Shown here: in pieces, positions 21,204 to 32,552 of the stretch
How the letters are laid out: each line of letters opens with the position of its first letter
Position numbering within the stretch: the first letter of the stretch is position 1
Assembly (NCBI GenBank): GCA_022559985.1
Contig: JAFJTR010000050.1
Location: forward strand, 124,001-188,000
Length of the DNA: 64,000 nt
Direction of reading: 5' to 3'
Source: Parastagonospora avenae f. sp. tritici 18332-5
Taxonomy: Eukaryota; Ascomycota; Dothideomycetes; Pleosporales; Phaeosphaeriaceae
Made by a program: the position numbers and the translations under genes
Notes under the pieces: model-generated
The model's database searches: none
Told to the model about the DNA's origin: nothing
The model's input: the letters and a program-made list of their open reading frames with translations, nothing else

Positions 21204-22249
21204 ATGCCGCCGCGAATACCAATTCCCACCTGCCTGCGGGCTGCGCGTATGTGGAATGAAGACTCGTGTTGTACTTCGGCTAATTGTTGTCAGCTCCCGC
21301 CACTCCAGCACAATTCACTCTTCCCTTCCGCTCCTTCTCGTCGAGCTCGATACTCCAGGCCAAGGCTAAGAGGGATGAAGAAAGGGCACGGCAGCGAGCA
21401 AATCGCGATCCCTACATCATAGCACAGCGCAACCGGAAGAAGGCCGCCAACCTCACCAGGCGGGCAGAGCTGGAGCAGGGCAGAGTGGCCAGTCTTGGGA
21501 ACCCTGTTCGCGGTGTATCAACACCATTCGTCGAGTCTTTCGACACTGGCAAACCCGTGTGGCACCTACCGGCCACGAAGACACCGAGGGAGAGGGTGCA
21601 TCTCAATTATGCTTTTCTCCCGAGACACGTCGAACAACAATTGGAGCTGAGTGAGAAACTGGCTATCCCACTAAGTGAAATCGCCAAGCAGGCCACAGTT
21701 GGTCCTATGGGCATGAGAAGTAAGACGACTGCCATAGAGAAGACGGCAGAAGAAATCGAAGCACAGAACAAGAAGGACCACGAACGTGCGGTCGAGGCTA
21801 TTGCGCGTATCACGGCACTGGAGAACGGATCCAGCAAGGACCGGATGCGCGTCAACATCACACGGTGTATCCAGACTTTTGGTCGACACAACACAGACCG
21901 GATCTTTCCACCTCGCGCGCCGCCGCTCAAGAACATGAGCGAGACCGTCCACCCGATCCGACCAGAGACGAACATTGCCGAGAGGGAGAAGCGCATTGGA
22001 GCAGATACTGGGTCTTCCGAGGTGCAGATTGCGATTCTGACCGCGAAGATCAAGACCATGGCCGACTTCCTGGCTACGCGAGGCAAGAATGACAAGCACA
22101 ACAAGAGGAATTTGAGAGTGCTGGTGCATAGACGGCAGAAGCTGTTGCAGTATTTGAGGAGGAAGGAACGAGGTGGACCGAGGTGGCAACATTGCATCGA
22201 GACGTTGGGCTTGACTGAGGGTACCTGGAAGGGTGAGATTTCATTGTAG
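21204..22249 (+). CDS. Mitochondrial ribosomal protein uS15m (37S subunit), 332 aa
   Basis: Two exons, 21204..21246 and 21294..22249. The first encodes only MPPRIPIPTCLRAA and splices through a 47-nt GTATGT..CAG intron. The joined N-terminus is basic and Ser/Phe-rich (PFRSFSSSSILQAKAKR), as in a mitochondrial targeting sequence. The uS15 domain lies in the last ~90 residues: DTGSSEVQIAILTAKI, KNDKHNKRNLRVLVHRRQKLLQYLRR. The ~230-residue N-terminal extension is typical of fungal mitochondrial uS15 (yeast Mrps28). It binds small-subunit rRNA in mitochondria. Confidence 0.93.
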
Positions 22250-22665
22250 GATCTCAACTGCGATGTACATACTCCATGTGCATTTCAGCGGAATTATTAT
22301 ACAGTCGATTTGTGTATACTGTATCTGTACAACACACTCTACCGGAGGCTTCTGAATACGTTCACTGCCGTGCGTCCGTCAAGATGATCGAACCAAGAAT
22401 AGTCGATCGTGAGAGTTCGAAATTGAGATCTCTAACATGAAGTAACTCAGAATCAAGCCTTTCAACTGCCCATGCCCTATACTGAAGATGTATGCGGAGA
22501 AATTACTGGATGGACACTTGGTCTTCGATAATTAGTGTGGTGTACGACTTCAGCCTCTAGCATCAGAGCTGACAATCGATATTCATGGTCCAGCAACCCC
22601 TTGCAATCCGGACAGTGTCTTATGAGTCCTTCGCAAGCAGGGAGTCTTCCAACCACCTCACCCCT
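22250..22665. other. Convergent intergenic region
   Basis: 3' flanks of the uS15m gene (forward) and the PLAC8 gene (reverse). Nothing recognisable. Confidence 0.5.
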
Positions 22666-23159
22666 CTACCCATGATGAAAAGCCGGCTCTTGCGCGATCG
22701 GCTGCTGCACATACTCCATCCCGCCCTCCTTCCCCGGCTGCATCACCACCGGCCTATTCTGCCCCTCCCTAAACTCACTCTCCTTATCCTGCTGCGCCAC
22801 ATCACACGGCGTGCAGCAACACGCACACATACAATCCTTGCACCCGTTCCCCTGCAAATGGTACTTCGCCCGTATGTCGCCGCGGTTCAGCATCGGCATG
22901 ATGAAGCTGATCCCGATGCACGCGAGCCCGCAGAAACCCATGCAGCTGAGGTTACAGCACGTGTAGCCGGACATGTTGCCGTTGTGCTTGATTCGGTGGT
23001 GGGTGCGGCCGACGACGATGCAGGGACACCACCATGAGAGACAGCCTGGTGGGGGGTTAGATGCGGAGGGGTGAGGGAGAGATTTGAGGTACATGTGCTG
23101 ATTGGGGTGCAGCATGAGGTGCCGCTGTGGTGCCATTCTTGTTTTTGTATGGTTGTCAT
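22666..23159 (-). CDS. PLAC8 (Cys-rich) family membrane protein, 148 aa
   Basis: Two exons, complement(22666..23045, 23093..23159), with a 47-nt intron. The protein begins MTTIQKQEWHHSGTSCC and carries the PLAC8 signature CLSWWCPCIVVGRTHHR, a hydrophobic Cys-rich core (GYTCCNLSCMGFCGLACIG, NGCKDCMCACCCTPCDVAQQDKE) and a polar tail. PLAC8 proteins sit in the plasma membrane. Plant and fungal relatives are linked to cadmium/zinc efflux, calcium handling or cell-size control. The CCC-TPCD motif matches the metal-resistance type, but the function here is not known. The intron falls between the two halves of the signature, which join in frame. Confidence 0.9.
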
Positions 23160-24068
23160 CTTGACGGATGTGTGACAAAGAAGTGAGTGTGGTCGAGTGA
23201 ATTGTAGGTTGGTACGTAAATTACAATCGATATGAGCGGGTGAAGTGTTTGTTTTCAAGCCTCTAATACTCTCTAAGCACAACGTGAATGGAAAAGAAAC
23301 AATATCCACAACGAAAGACCAAAGGTGAGCAAAGAAGTAACAGTATCAATCAAACCCCGAATGCGCTTCCGGTTCCGGCCTTCGGGCTTATATGCATCAT
23401 CTCACTCCACACCCAGCAAGCCACAGTCAGGGAAGGCAACGAACAGTGCGCAAGGTGACCGACGCATCAATGGTGGCTGTGGAACCACCGGTGAAACAGT
23501 GATTCGGGAACCAAGTGGACTGATCGTCAAAATTGTGATATGTCGGGTTTGCGTACCTGGTAACGATGCGGATGGACATGGGTAGAGCTAGGGAGTACGC
23601 AACCACGACTACGAATGCAGCTGGATGAGATAATTTCAATTCCGTTCTTGCCGGTATGAGAGATGAGACTGGGGCTGGTGCCTGCTATAGTGAGATCCTC
23701 ATTCGGATCGCGGATCTACAAGACGGATGGCGGGTTGGCTTTTCAGCTGGTGAGATTTTGGGGTCAGGGGCTTGCTGAATTTTTTTGGGATGACTACATC
23801 GCGGGCCCTGGACGCGTATAGCTGGACGAATTGTGAATGACGCGACCGTTCGGCTTCTTACGTATTCGTGAACCTCGCTCAAAAGAGGTCGAACTTGTGG
23901 GGTTGATATCCATCGGGATCATGTGAGCTCGTGTCATCCCTGCACTAGCGTGGCCGAACCCCGACGCTTGTCTATCGCTCGCAGATCGTACTTTTGTGCA
24001 ACCAACAACTCCGACCATTGCCATTCGCTCGTTTTCTGTTTTTCTGTTCTTTCTGTTGTGATCTTGAC
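23160..24068. other. Divergent intergenic region
   Basis: About 0.9 kb of promoter between the PLAC8 gene (reverse) and the type I membrane protein gene (forward). The last ~60 bases before 24069 are T/C-rich. No coding sequence is supported. Confidence 0.5.
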
Positions 24069-25130
24069 ATGCGTTTCTTCGCTGGCTTGGCCGCCGTTGT
24101 GGTCGCTACTGTTAGCGCTGATATCAGTGATCTTGGAACCCCTGACCACTCTCTACTCGACGCGGCTGCTCCAGATGTCGAGAACTCTGTTGCTCCAGAT
24201 GTCGAGGTTGTGGATTTCAACAAGGAATATGTCGTGAAGCTGGAATGCGTTGGCTGTCCATATGCAAGGCAAGTAGATGATAATGAGGCGGTATGGGAAC
24301 AGACGCCTCGAGAGAACGCTCTGGTATGTCATCAACAGGAGCTTGTTTGAGCAGTGTACTGATTTTCAAAGGTCCTATACTTCGTAGTCGACACTGAGTA
24401 CCAAGATGAACCTACCCTTCTTCTCAACGGCCGTGCAGTCCAGCCTCTCGAGCAAATGCCTCCCAATATCCAAGCATTCCAAGTGCCTGCCGACATAACG
24501 CAAGAAGAGATGGACGACCTCTGGCGGGAGGATAGCGAATATGGTGTACAGATGCCTCTGCAGTACGAACATACGGTGATTCGCACCCAGGAGAACGGCC
24601 AGCTTACTGTCCAGTTCGACGTCACCAGTCTACCGTTGGATGCGATGAGCGATCCTCGCTTCTATCCCTCCTTTGTCGGCGAGCCACACAAGATGGACGG
24701 TGAACAGCAAAAGCTCGTCGAACTGCGACTCCACCGAGTTCCAAACACAGGCGAGCTTCTCATCGAAGACGTATCAATCGTCGCTCGGGCAAATCGTACT
24801 CAGCCATATCGAATGAAGTGCGGCCGTCTCGCCATGACCCGAACAACATACGATCCGCGCGAGTGGGACGCGTACGGCAAATTCGGAACCTTTCAGAGGA
24901 TATGGAACGTGTTCGTGAGCCAGTTTGTGATGGATTTTGGCACCGGGCTGTATGCTTTCACTCTGTGCGTGTTTTGTATATTCATGGCTAGGTTCTGTCG
25001 CCAGCGCATAATCCAGAAGATCGAGCCCAAGGAAGACGATGCTGAAATAGCTTTGTTGGGCGCGGGGTATGCAGATGCGCCGCTGGCGTATGCGGATATT
25101 CCTGTCATCAAGATCGAGGAGTATGATTAG
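24069..25130 (+). CDS. Secretory-pathway type I membrane protein, 337 aa
   Basis: Exons 24069..24323 and 24372..25130, with a 48-nt intron in phase 0. The signal peptide is MRFFAGLAAVVVATVSA. The luminal part has a CVGCP motif (KLECVGCPYARQV) and a ~180-residue globular domain of mixed strands (VLYFVVDTEYQDEPTLLLNGR). Near the C-terminus is one transmembrane helix (FGTGLYAFTLCVFCIFMARF), then a ~40-residue acidic cytoplasmic tail. It resembles a widely conserved but uncharacterised fungal family; I recognise no catalytic motif. Location in the ER/Golgi or at the cell surface is inferred from topology. Confidence 0.82.
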
Positions 25131-25417
25131 ACTGAAGGTAGTAGACTGCTTGGTGAATTTTGACTTCATTCCTGTAATTGCTGGTCAAATCTGTTAATTC
25201 ATCGATAAAATTGTGGTTCTTCAAGCCACCGCCCTTTTTAATAAGTAGCCTGTGCAAGGGCGATAAAGCCTAAAGCAGCATGTACACCCCGACGAATTCC
25301 AACACCTAAAATCGCAGGTTGTTTCCCTTAACACACCTCACATACAACTTGCTTTTAGGAACAAGCGCGATCTCGAAGCCATCCCCACCCATCATATGTC
25401 AAACACCCTCGTCAAGT

Positions 25418-25987
25418 ATGCCTGATTCAAACAAGGCAAACATACGGACCGACCTGTGGTGCCCGATAACCACCCACCGACTTCTCCTTCGCGAATTCGA
25501 CATCAGCGACACACAAGACTACTACACCCTCGAAAGCCACGAAGAAAACGCTCGATACCAAGACTGGCTGCCTCGCACCCTGGACCAATCTCGCGACCTA
25601 GTCCTCGCCAACATCAAAAGCTCGACCGCAGATCCCAGAACAGTCTGGGAACTCGTCGTAGAGAAAGACGGAAGCATGATAGGCCGCGTCGGCACAGCTC
25701 TATCGCATCCCGAAGGAAGTATACATTTCAGTCTGTGGTTTTCTTTCTTGCCGTCTGTTCAAGGTAAGGGGTACGCAAGTGAAACTATGGAAGCCTTTAT
25801 TAGGGAGTTGGTGAGGCGGAGGGGTGGAGGGGCTATGGTTTTGGAGATTGAGTGTGATCCGAGGAATGTTGGAAGTTGGAGGTTGGCGGAGAGACTTGGG
25901 TTCGAGAAGCATAGTTTGATGGAGAGTGCGTATGAGAATAAGGGGGAGTGGGTGGGTTCGTTGGTATATCGGAAGATTGTTACGTGA
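25418..25987 (+). CDS. GNAT N-acetyltransferase, RimJ/RimL type, 189 aa
   Basis: Single exon from the ATG of MPDSNKANIRT; an upstream in-frame TTG is not a likely start. The N-terminus has the RimJ/L-like RLLLREFDISD strand-turn. The acetyl-CoA site is LPSVQGKGYASETM (the Q/RxxGxG/A loop), followed by LEIECDPRNVGSWRLAERLGF, the usual helix ending 'N..S.rl.eklGF'. The family transfers acetyl from acetyl-CoA to N-terminal or small-molecule amines; the acceptor cannot be told. It lies 0.9 kb from the putative catabolic cluster, with which it is convergent. Membership is not shown. Confidence 0.88.
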   Translation: MPDSNKANIRTDLWCPITTHRLLLREFDISDTQDYYTLESHEENARYQDWLPRTLDQSRDLVLANIKSSTADPRTVWELVVEKDGSMIGRVGTALSHPEGSIHFSLWFSFLPSVQGKGYASETMEAFIRELVRRRGGGAMVLEIECDPRNVGSWRLAERLGFEKHSLMESAYENKGEWVGSLVYRKIVT

Positions 25988-26863
25988 GAAAAGAGTGCGA
26001 AGTTTATTGCTGGGCGACTTGTTGATGTTGAGTGGCTGGTTTAAATCGACTTGCAGTGACGATGCTTTTACTGAGAAGAATATTGTTCGCATTTCGGGGG
26101 CGAGCATCGAGCACTCTAACGAATCTCTACTTAAGGAATCTGTTACTAAGGCAAGTTCCTTGATGTTACAAAAGTAGACGAATGTTCACTTAAGCCAGAC
26201 TGTATAGTTGAGAGATGGATCACAGTGTAGGCTGGTACAACGGGAGTAGTACTAATTGTATCTGCTTGAGACTCTGAATGATACAAAAGTACAAAAAAGC
26301 TGCAAAAGGTAGAAAATGTAGCAAAAAACACGAAAAAATGGTACCGCGAAGTACCGAACAATCAACCCCGTTCCCACCTGCACCCGCCGAGCTATATGTC
26401 TGATAATGAGTACTTTAGGTGAGTCGAACTGAAGCCTGAGACAGGACCAAGAGGACCCAATAGCGAGCAAGGCTAATGGGGAGAATTAGACTACACGGCC
26501 TCTTGAGTCCTTGATTGTGATAGAACTATGGCGATGCTTTGTTATATAGTAGGTGATTAATGGGAGGGCATCGATACTGTAGTTGTGTGCGCAGAGGAGT
26601 CCGGGGGTGGGTTGGGGCAGTGTGGAACGGAGGTGAGAGAGCGCGTTTGTCGTGGAGGTGAATGTCGATATTTTGTGTATGTGTGAGCGCGCGAGCATTA
26701 TCCCGCAAAAGCGTATTCATATCCAACTCATAGACGCAGAACAAGCAGGGAATCTTGAACCTCCCGGGAGCAATCTAGGTAGCCATCATCAACCAAGGGC
26801 AAACATGACATACTGTGAAGCGCTCCGGGAGTGTACATCGCGCATACAGTAATTCAATTCTTC
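25988..26863. other. Convergent intergenic region, AT-rich
   Basis: About 0.9 kb between the GNAT gene and the first cluster gene. The 26150-26360 part is A-rich (several AAAAA runs). No coding sequence or repeat is supported. Confidence 0.5.
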
Positions 26864-27844
26864 TTACAAAAACCCCGGCCAAAACCTCTCTGCATTACCT
26901 TCTGCCCAGCCTCGATCATGCGCGACTACAACTTCTACATCTACGATGCCACCGCCCTCCTCTCGTACCGCTCCTTTCTTGAGCAATCGAGCCGCCCGTT
27001 CGACCGTCCGCGCTGCCTCATCCGTATCAGCATGCACACTTCTCAACCCGCCCCGGCCATCATCATACAGCGCAATGCCTTTCTCGCCGCTCAATATCCT
27101 CGGATCATGACAGCAATCGCCTCCAAGATACACCCACTTCTTCGGCGCGACACGCGCGAGGAGATTGATATGCCCAGGCAAGTGTCCCGGCGCATCGATC
27201 ACATACAGCGAGCCGTCGTCGTAGAAATCAATTGCGGTGGGGAATCCCGCGAGGGGTATCCAGGTATGCGCTGTTTGGCGATGGAAAGCCTTTGACACGT
27301 CCCGGACGGGTGGGAGTTCGTGCGTCGAAGCACTTGGTAGTTCGTCCGGGTTGAATATCTCGGCTGGGTACAGTGGGCCGCCGCCGTTGGCGAGGAGATG
27401 CATAGTCCCGCTTCCTACGACGAATTCTGAGTTGGGGAAGTCAGAGGGTGTGCCGACGTGGTCCCAATGTACGTGGCTCAACATGACCGTGTCTACGTCT
27501 TTTGGGTCCAGGCCGCCTTTTCTCAAGCTCTCGGCGGCATCTGGGCTTACGGTAGTTGGTTGGCGTTGGGCAACGTGATCTTGCTGTGCTTGTCTATAGC
27601 CGGAAAAATCACGTTTGAGGCCCAGATCGAATACCAGGGTGGTTGTCGTCGATGGGATATTGTTAGATGGATGCTGGATCAGGAATGATAGAGATGGAAC
27701 TGTTGCGCGCTTCTCTGGATCTGCTCCTGTGACGAAGAGCTTCTCTGGCAGAGTTAGATGGCCGGCTTGAAGCGCGGATATCGTAACGTATTTTTGGTTG
27801 GCTGTAGGTTTTGGTAAAACAACGGCGTCTTCGATAGTAGACAT
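26864..27844 (-). CDS. Metallo-beta-lactamase-fold lactonase-like hydrolase 1, 326 aa
   Basis: Single exon from the ATG of MSTIEDAVVL (an in-frame TTG two codons upstream was rejected). The metal site motif HVHWDH lies in VMLSHVHWDHVGTPSDFP, with later His/Asp ligands in DAPGHLPGHINLLARV, YLGGDCCHDPR and VVVAHDRGW. Layout and length fit the AttM/BlcC-like lactonase branch, which opens lactone (or lactam) rings using two metal ions. Related fungal MBL-fold enzymes include those in the Fusarium benzoxazolinone detoxification loci. The second MBL gene at 34708 is a clear paralogue. Both share the N-terminal block VPSLSFLIQH/VPSLAFLIQH. It starts divergently from the alcohol dehydrogenase gene. 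No signal peptide, so probably cytosolic. Substrate unknown. Confidence 0.9.
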   Translation of the reverse strand: MSTIEDAVVLPKPTANQKYVTISALQAGHLTLPEKLFVTGADPEKRATVPSLSFLIQHPSNNIPSTTTTLVFDLGLKRDFSGYRQAQQDHVAQRQPTTVSPDAAESLRKGGLDPKDVDTVMLSHVHWDHVGTPSDFPNSEFVVGSGTMHLLANGGGPLYPAEIFNPDELPSASTHELPPVRDVSKAFHRQTAHTWIPLAGFPTAIDFYDDGSLYVIDAPGHLPGHINLLARVAPKKWVYLGGDCCHDPRILSGEKGIALYDDGRGGLRSVHADTDEAARTVERAARLLKKGAVREEGGGIVDVEVVVAHDRGWAEGNAERFWPGFL

Positions 27845-28187
27845 AGTCAAGTCGTTGGATTGCGCGTTTTGGTCGGCTGTTTGTTTACCGTTCAGCTAGA
27901 GAGACTCAATATGTGTGACTGTTTTGCGTCGTCAATACGCCGGATAGAATCACCCTGCATCTGTTGGACCCTTCCATCATGTCGTAAGTTGGAGAAGGAG
28001 AACATCACCCCGATGCCCCACTATTCCAAGGTCGATGCCGCATACCCCGCTGCGGGGTCCAATCATCGTTATACTATGAGTTTAGAAGTATTGACTTGCT
28101 CGATAGCTGATGTGACCATTTCAAGGATCATCCTATGGTTCACTTCCCCTTTCCTCTCTTTGATTATCTTGTTCAACAGAAACTACA
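27845..28187. promoter_or_regulatory. Divergent promoter of lactonase 1 and zinc alcohol dehydrogenase
   Basis: 343 bp. It contains GTTGGAGAAG at 27988-27997, the reverse complement of the cluster motif CTTCYCCAAC, and the palindrome ACCCCG-CTG-CGGGGT at 28044-28058. GCGGGG also fits the CreA consensus SYGGRG. Regulation by the cluster C2H2 factor or by CreA is inferred. Confidence 0.5.
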
Positions 28188-29336
28188 ATGCCGCTGCCTC
28201 TACCGCTGTCGATGAAGGCGCAATTTCTGGAAGACTACAAAACCCCGTACAAGTTACATTCGGTCCCTATTCCCGTAACATCAACGCCACACGACATCTT
28301 GATCAAGGTCGATGCAGCCTCGTACTGTCATACAGATTTTGTCCTCGCAGAAGGACAAATGCCCGGATTGCCAAAGTCATTTCCTCATATCGGCTGTCAT
28401 GAGTTTGCAGGAACGGTAGTAGCACACTACGTCTCTCCAAGCCAACAAGCGAGAGAATTTGATATTGGTGCAAGAGTGGGCGTACCAGGTCGAGCATTCC
28501 ATGCCTGTGGCAAATGCTTCGAGTGCAAGCACGACCGTCCCAAAGACCTAGTCGCGGAAGACGACGATGGTTACTCAGTCCACTGTACTGATGCCGAGAA
28601 CAATGGCTTGAGCAGAGACGGAGGATTTGCCGAATATGCTCTTGTGGACGCGCGCCAGTTAGCACCCATTCCGGCAAACCTGAGTGCAGCGGAGACAGCG
28701 CCCTTGATGTGTGCAGGCATCACAATATACGCTGCATTGAAGAGATGTGCCTTGAAGCCAGGGGACAGAGTCGGCATTCTCGGGGCTGGTGGTGGGCTCG
28801 GCCATCTAGGACTTCAATATGCCACGTATATGGGCTACAAAGTCTTGGGGGTAGAAGCTGCAAGTGCGCCTTTGCAACTCGCCGAAGAAATAGCATCCAC
28901 ACTGGACAACCGCCCACTCCTCATCGATGCGAGGACCGACAAAGCCCACGATATTGTGCAAAAGCTTGGTATCGAAGATGGCAAGAGGAATATTGGCGAA
29001 ATGGGTCTCGATGCAATAATAGTTCTTCCCGAAAGTCAAGCAGCTTTCGATTACGGTATGAGCCTGCTCAAAACTCATGGAACGTGCGTCGTGGTATCTT
29101 TCCCCGAGAAGGGTTTCCACACCTCCGCCCGAGACGTCGTTTTCCGCGATATCAAGATCATTGGAAGTTTAGTGGGCAGCAATCGCATGCTACGTGAGAT
29201 GCTCGACTTCTCTGCCAAGCATAACATCCGAGCTTTGTCGAGGTCGTACCCACTGGACAAACTCAATGAGTTGGTCGAGGAATACCACAGAGGCGGTGGA
29301 GGCAAACTGGTCCTGGATTTATCATTGCCGAATTAA
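28188..29336 (+). CDS. Zinc-dependent alcohol dehydrogenase (MDR family), 382 aa
   Basis: Single exon. Catalytic zinc ligands are visible as Cys in SYCHTDFV, His-Glu in GCHEFAGTV and Cys in PLMCAGITIY. The NAD(P)-binding Rossmann loop is GILGAGGGLGHLGLQYA. Structural-zinc cysteines are CGKCFEC, but the fourth Cys, normally about eight residues later, is displaced by ~11 extra residues (KHDRPKDLVAEDDDGYSVHC). The alignment resumes at NGLSRDGGFAEYA. The family oxidises primary or secondary alcohols, or reduces aldehydes, in the cytosol. Its position between the first lactonase and the regulator suggests a cluster role in oxidising a pathway alcohol. The 3' end lies 68 bp from that of the regulator gene. 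Confidence 0.92.
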   Translation: MPLPLPLSMKAQFLEDYKTPYKLHSVPIPVTSTPHDILIKVDAASYCHTDFVLAEGQMPGLPKSFPHIGCHEFAGTVVAHYVSPSQQAREFDIGARVGVPGRAFHACGKCFECKHDRPKDLVAEDDDGYSVHCTDAENNGLSRDGGFAEYALVDARQLAPIPANLSAAETAPLMCAGITIYAALKRCALKPGDRVGILGAGGGLGHLGLQYATYMGYKVLGVEAASAPLQLAEEIASTLDNRPLLIDARTDKAHDIVQKLGIEDGKRNIGEMGLDAIIVLPESQAAFDYGMSLLKTHGTCVVVSFPEKGFHTSARDVVFRDIKIIGSLVGSNRMLREMLDFSAKHNIRALSRSYPLDKLNELVEEYHRGGGGKLVLDLSLPN

Positions 29337-29404
29337 GCAATATTCGACTGTGCTGGACTACGGCTGTGTCTGCAAGATCTGGGAATTCTCGGACCGGAGA
29401 AAGC

Positions 29405-32131
29405 TCAACCAGAAACCAACATATCAGCGTACAAGTTAAGCGCACTTCCGATCACGTCAACAATCGCCCAGGTTTGAGACCCTTTGAAGATCATGGCCCA
29501 CACTCGAAGCATCCCTGCGCTGAGATGTTTGGTATAATTTGGGGAGTCGATGGAGATGACAGGCGACAAAGCAAATTCGGTCTCGTCCAGCATGCTCTTC
29601 ACTATCGCGACGATTCTCCTTTCGTCCTCGCTTGCCGGTGGGTCTGGATGCTCTACCGAAAGTGCCTCCAACCATTTGCTCATGAGATACGCGCACTCTA
29701 GTGTGCAAAGCGAATGCTGGATGGACCAGATGAAACTCTGGGTCTTGGCCACTAGGCGATAGCCCATCTTGATTGGTATCGAAAGCGCGTGAGCCGAGTG
29801 TAGCACGGCTCTCGTAATTTTGGGAGATCGCCTGATCGTTGGTCCCGAGCGGAACGCGTTCGCTATCAGCTCCGGATCTCGCGTCTCAAGTGCTCTACCC
29901 GCAGTATCCACATACAGCCTGATGTAAGCCAGTCGGAGCAGAGCCGTTGAATTAAAAGCTACAGGGCCGTCTGCGTTCCATGGATCGACTGAGGACTCGG
30001 GGTTTCGACGCCATCCTATCTGCCAGTTCCGCAAAGCAGTCTCCACAGATGCAATGTCTTCTTGACTCAGATCTCCTGGGCCATCGAAACGGCAACTGGT
30101 GACTTGACGGAGAAAGAAGACATGCTGCATCAGCGCGTGGATGAGTGCGTAATTGCCAGATGATGAGGTGGTCAGAGTAACATCCCGACCGTTCTTGGAG
30201 AAGAGGCGTTTCAGTGCGTCTTGGAAGTAAATTTCCGGTGCTCGATTCTTTCTCGCTTCCTTCCATAGAGTTGCTGTCGGTGCTTTGAACTCAGCCTGAG
30301 TACACGGTAAAGTTAATCGGATTTCCGATGTCAACATGAACGGCGGAATGTTGTACACTATACAGTGCAGGTTAGAGAAGCCATAGACTATGAACTTCGT
30401 CCTTTTGATCGATTCCCAACGCACCCAATCAAGCCAAGGCAGATCCTCATTGAAAGGCTCACTCTGCAGACCGTCATCTCTGATCAATGTCGCAAGGACA
30501 CTCTGAATGGCCAGCGCTTCTCTAAGTATCTCCTTGTGCTTTGCCCAAGTGCACAAAGCCATGAGTAGCAACAAAGCTTGCGCTGTCTGTATGAGATCAT
30601 CTCCCGTACTTGTAGCCTCCGTTTCTGAAGGCAGACCAAGCGGTCCCGAGACGGAGCGAGTGCGCTGCGGGCTTTGGGCCGATCCGCCAATGTCGAAGTC
30701 AAATATGGAACCTCCGGTACTATCATTGTGGTGTCGGTTGACGAGACGAGCATCTCTCCGCCTGATGCGCTGTGTCGCAATTGCCCTGCTTACGGTGAAC
30801 AATTCAACACCTTTTTCACCCTCGAACGTATATTGAGCTCCAATCGCCGCCAAGGCGAGTATCAGCTCGATAGAGCAGCTCTCCACAGACATAGTCGGAA
30901 TATGTAGGAAAGGCATGTGCTCATGGAAGCCAGTGGTATATGCAGCAATGTATCGACACATAGCTAATCTTGTCGGCAGCTGGAAATCCTTTGGTACAAT
31001 ATCAGAAAATTCCTCTAGTTTGTCCAAGATCCTTTGCCGATCAGCATGAGAGATGTCCGATAAGGCTCTTCGTCGATTACCGCTGTCGTCCGTCAAGTCT
31101 TCTGGTTGTAAAGATGGTAAACGAGAGCCAAATCGTGACAGCGAGTAACCTTCGTCAGCGTGAGCATGGGCAAAATTGGAAGAGGCGATGGCTGTTATCT
31201 CAGCAGGGGGTAGGACGTCCTGATTATAAACTAGAGATTCCGGCGAGAAAAAAGGCCTTGTGTCACCAAGTCAGCGATATATCGATTTACATTTGCTGAA
31301 AGGTGTACATACATGGGTTGTTCCGCGCTCATCAATGTAGCAAAATGGTAAGAATTGAGTGGCTCATTATCAAGAAAATAGGTGAGGCTATCAAGTGACT
31401 CTTCGAGACTGGGGCCATGGCCGTTGAAATCCGAATGTGATGGCATGACTGTGTGGGCCGGGTCAAAAGTGACGTTCATCGTGGCTGATGGCAAGGCCGT
31501 TTGCGTTTTCAAAGTTTGGTCTACTGGATCTCCGCTGGCCATGTTTCCCTGTAGGGATTGATATTCCGCTGCCATTGAGAGGGCTGTGAGTGAATAGCTG
31601 CTATCATGGGCCACAGCCATAGGACTGAAAGACGTGGCGGGCGTGTGACGGATTGGTTGGATCTCTGAAACGGCGGGTGAAGAGATCATGCCGGGTATCT
31701 CTGGGACTGGTCGCCCAGTGTCGAAGCTGGCCCGCATCCTTTTGCGAGATGGCTCTTCTTCGAGGGCATGACTGGGTTCAGTGGAAGGTTGAGCACGATC
31801 CTTTTGGTTTTCGCGATCTTTGCGGTGGGTGAGACGTTCATGACGAACAAGGAGATCACTAAACAGATAAGCGGTGTTCACACCCGGACCACAAGGCGTT
31901 CATACCTCCTGGTGAAGGAGTAGTTACATTCAGTACAACTGAATGGCTTTACACCACTATCTTCGAATTATCAGCAGCATCGATACAATTTGGAATCTAC
32001 ATACGAATTCGCTCGTGTCTCTGCAGGTGCTCGAGCCTTGCGAATAAACGTGAACAGTGCTCGCACCGGAAACGCTTCTTCTTCCCCGACTGCGCTTCCA
32101 CAGCTGGCTCGACGGCAGCATCAGCATCCAT
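29405..32131 (-). CDS. C2H2 zinc-finger transcription factor with fungal_trans domain, 859 aa
   Basis: Four exons: complement(29405..31256, 31313..31858, 31906..31960, 32005..32131). Introns are 56, 47 and 44 nt. The N-terminus has two C2H2 fingers, FRCEHCSRLFARLEHLQRH and FSCTECNYSFTRSDLLVRH, each split by an intron and rejoined exactly at the expected residues. A basic stretch (EEEPSRKRMRASF) and a Ser/Thr-rich linker follow. From about residue 270 is a long helical domain (YIAAYTTGFHEHMPFLHIPTM, LALAAIGAQYTFEGEKG, ALLLLMALCTWAKHKEILREAL) typical of fungal_trans (PF04082) regulators. This C2H2-plus-fungal_trans architecture is common among pathway-specific fungal activators. It lies centrally among the catabolic genes and is the obvious candidate regulator. 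The G/C-rich shared promoter element suits C2H2 fingers. Confidence 0.92.
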
Positions 32132-32552
32132 GGTAAGGTAGCTAGCGCTGAGAGCTGGGATTGGCCCGATGGAGCTGACTGCAATGTTGGAGTAATATCA
32201 AAGTGGGAGTATGCAACCTTCGACGTGTCTGTAATCCGGGGAAGGTGCAGAAGGAATGTGGGGAAATAGCCCAACGGGGATCGGACGGAAGTTGATGCGG
32301 GGATGCTGGCAGCCGCCAGCTGCTATTTGTCAAGGGCACGGCACATGCTGCTCACTTGGTCACATGTTACGTCAGGGGTTGGTAATGAGTTCATTTGTTA
32401 AAGTATGATCATTGACGGAGTCTGTTGTACTGAATGTCTTTGGAACTGTGATTGAATGCGACGTGTCGCTTCTTCGCAGTGCTCGGGCCGAGGCAGAAGG
32501 CCAACTTGACGCATCGCAACCACTGCAAAACACCAACACCACAGTTGATGAA
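32132..32552. other. Promoter region of the C2H2 regulator
   Basis: 421 bp upstream of the regulator (reverse) and downstream of carboxymuconolactone decarboxylase 1. It holds C/G-runs such as TGTGGGGAAA at about 32257 and CCAACGGGG at about 32271, which resemble but do not match the cluster motif. No coding sequence. Confidence 0.45.
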
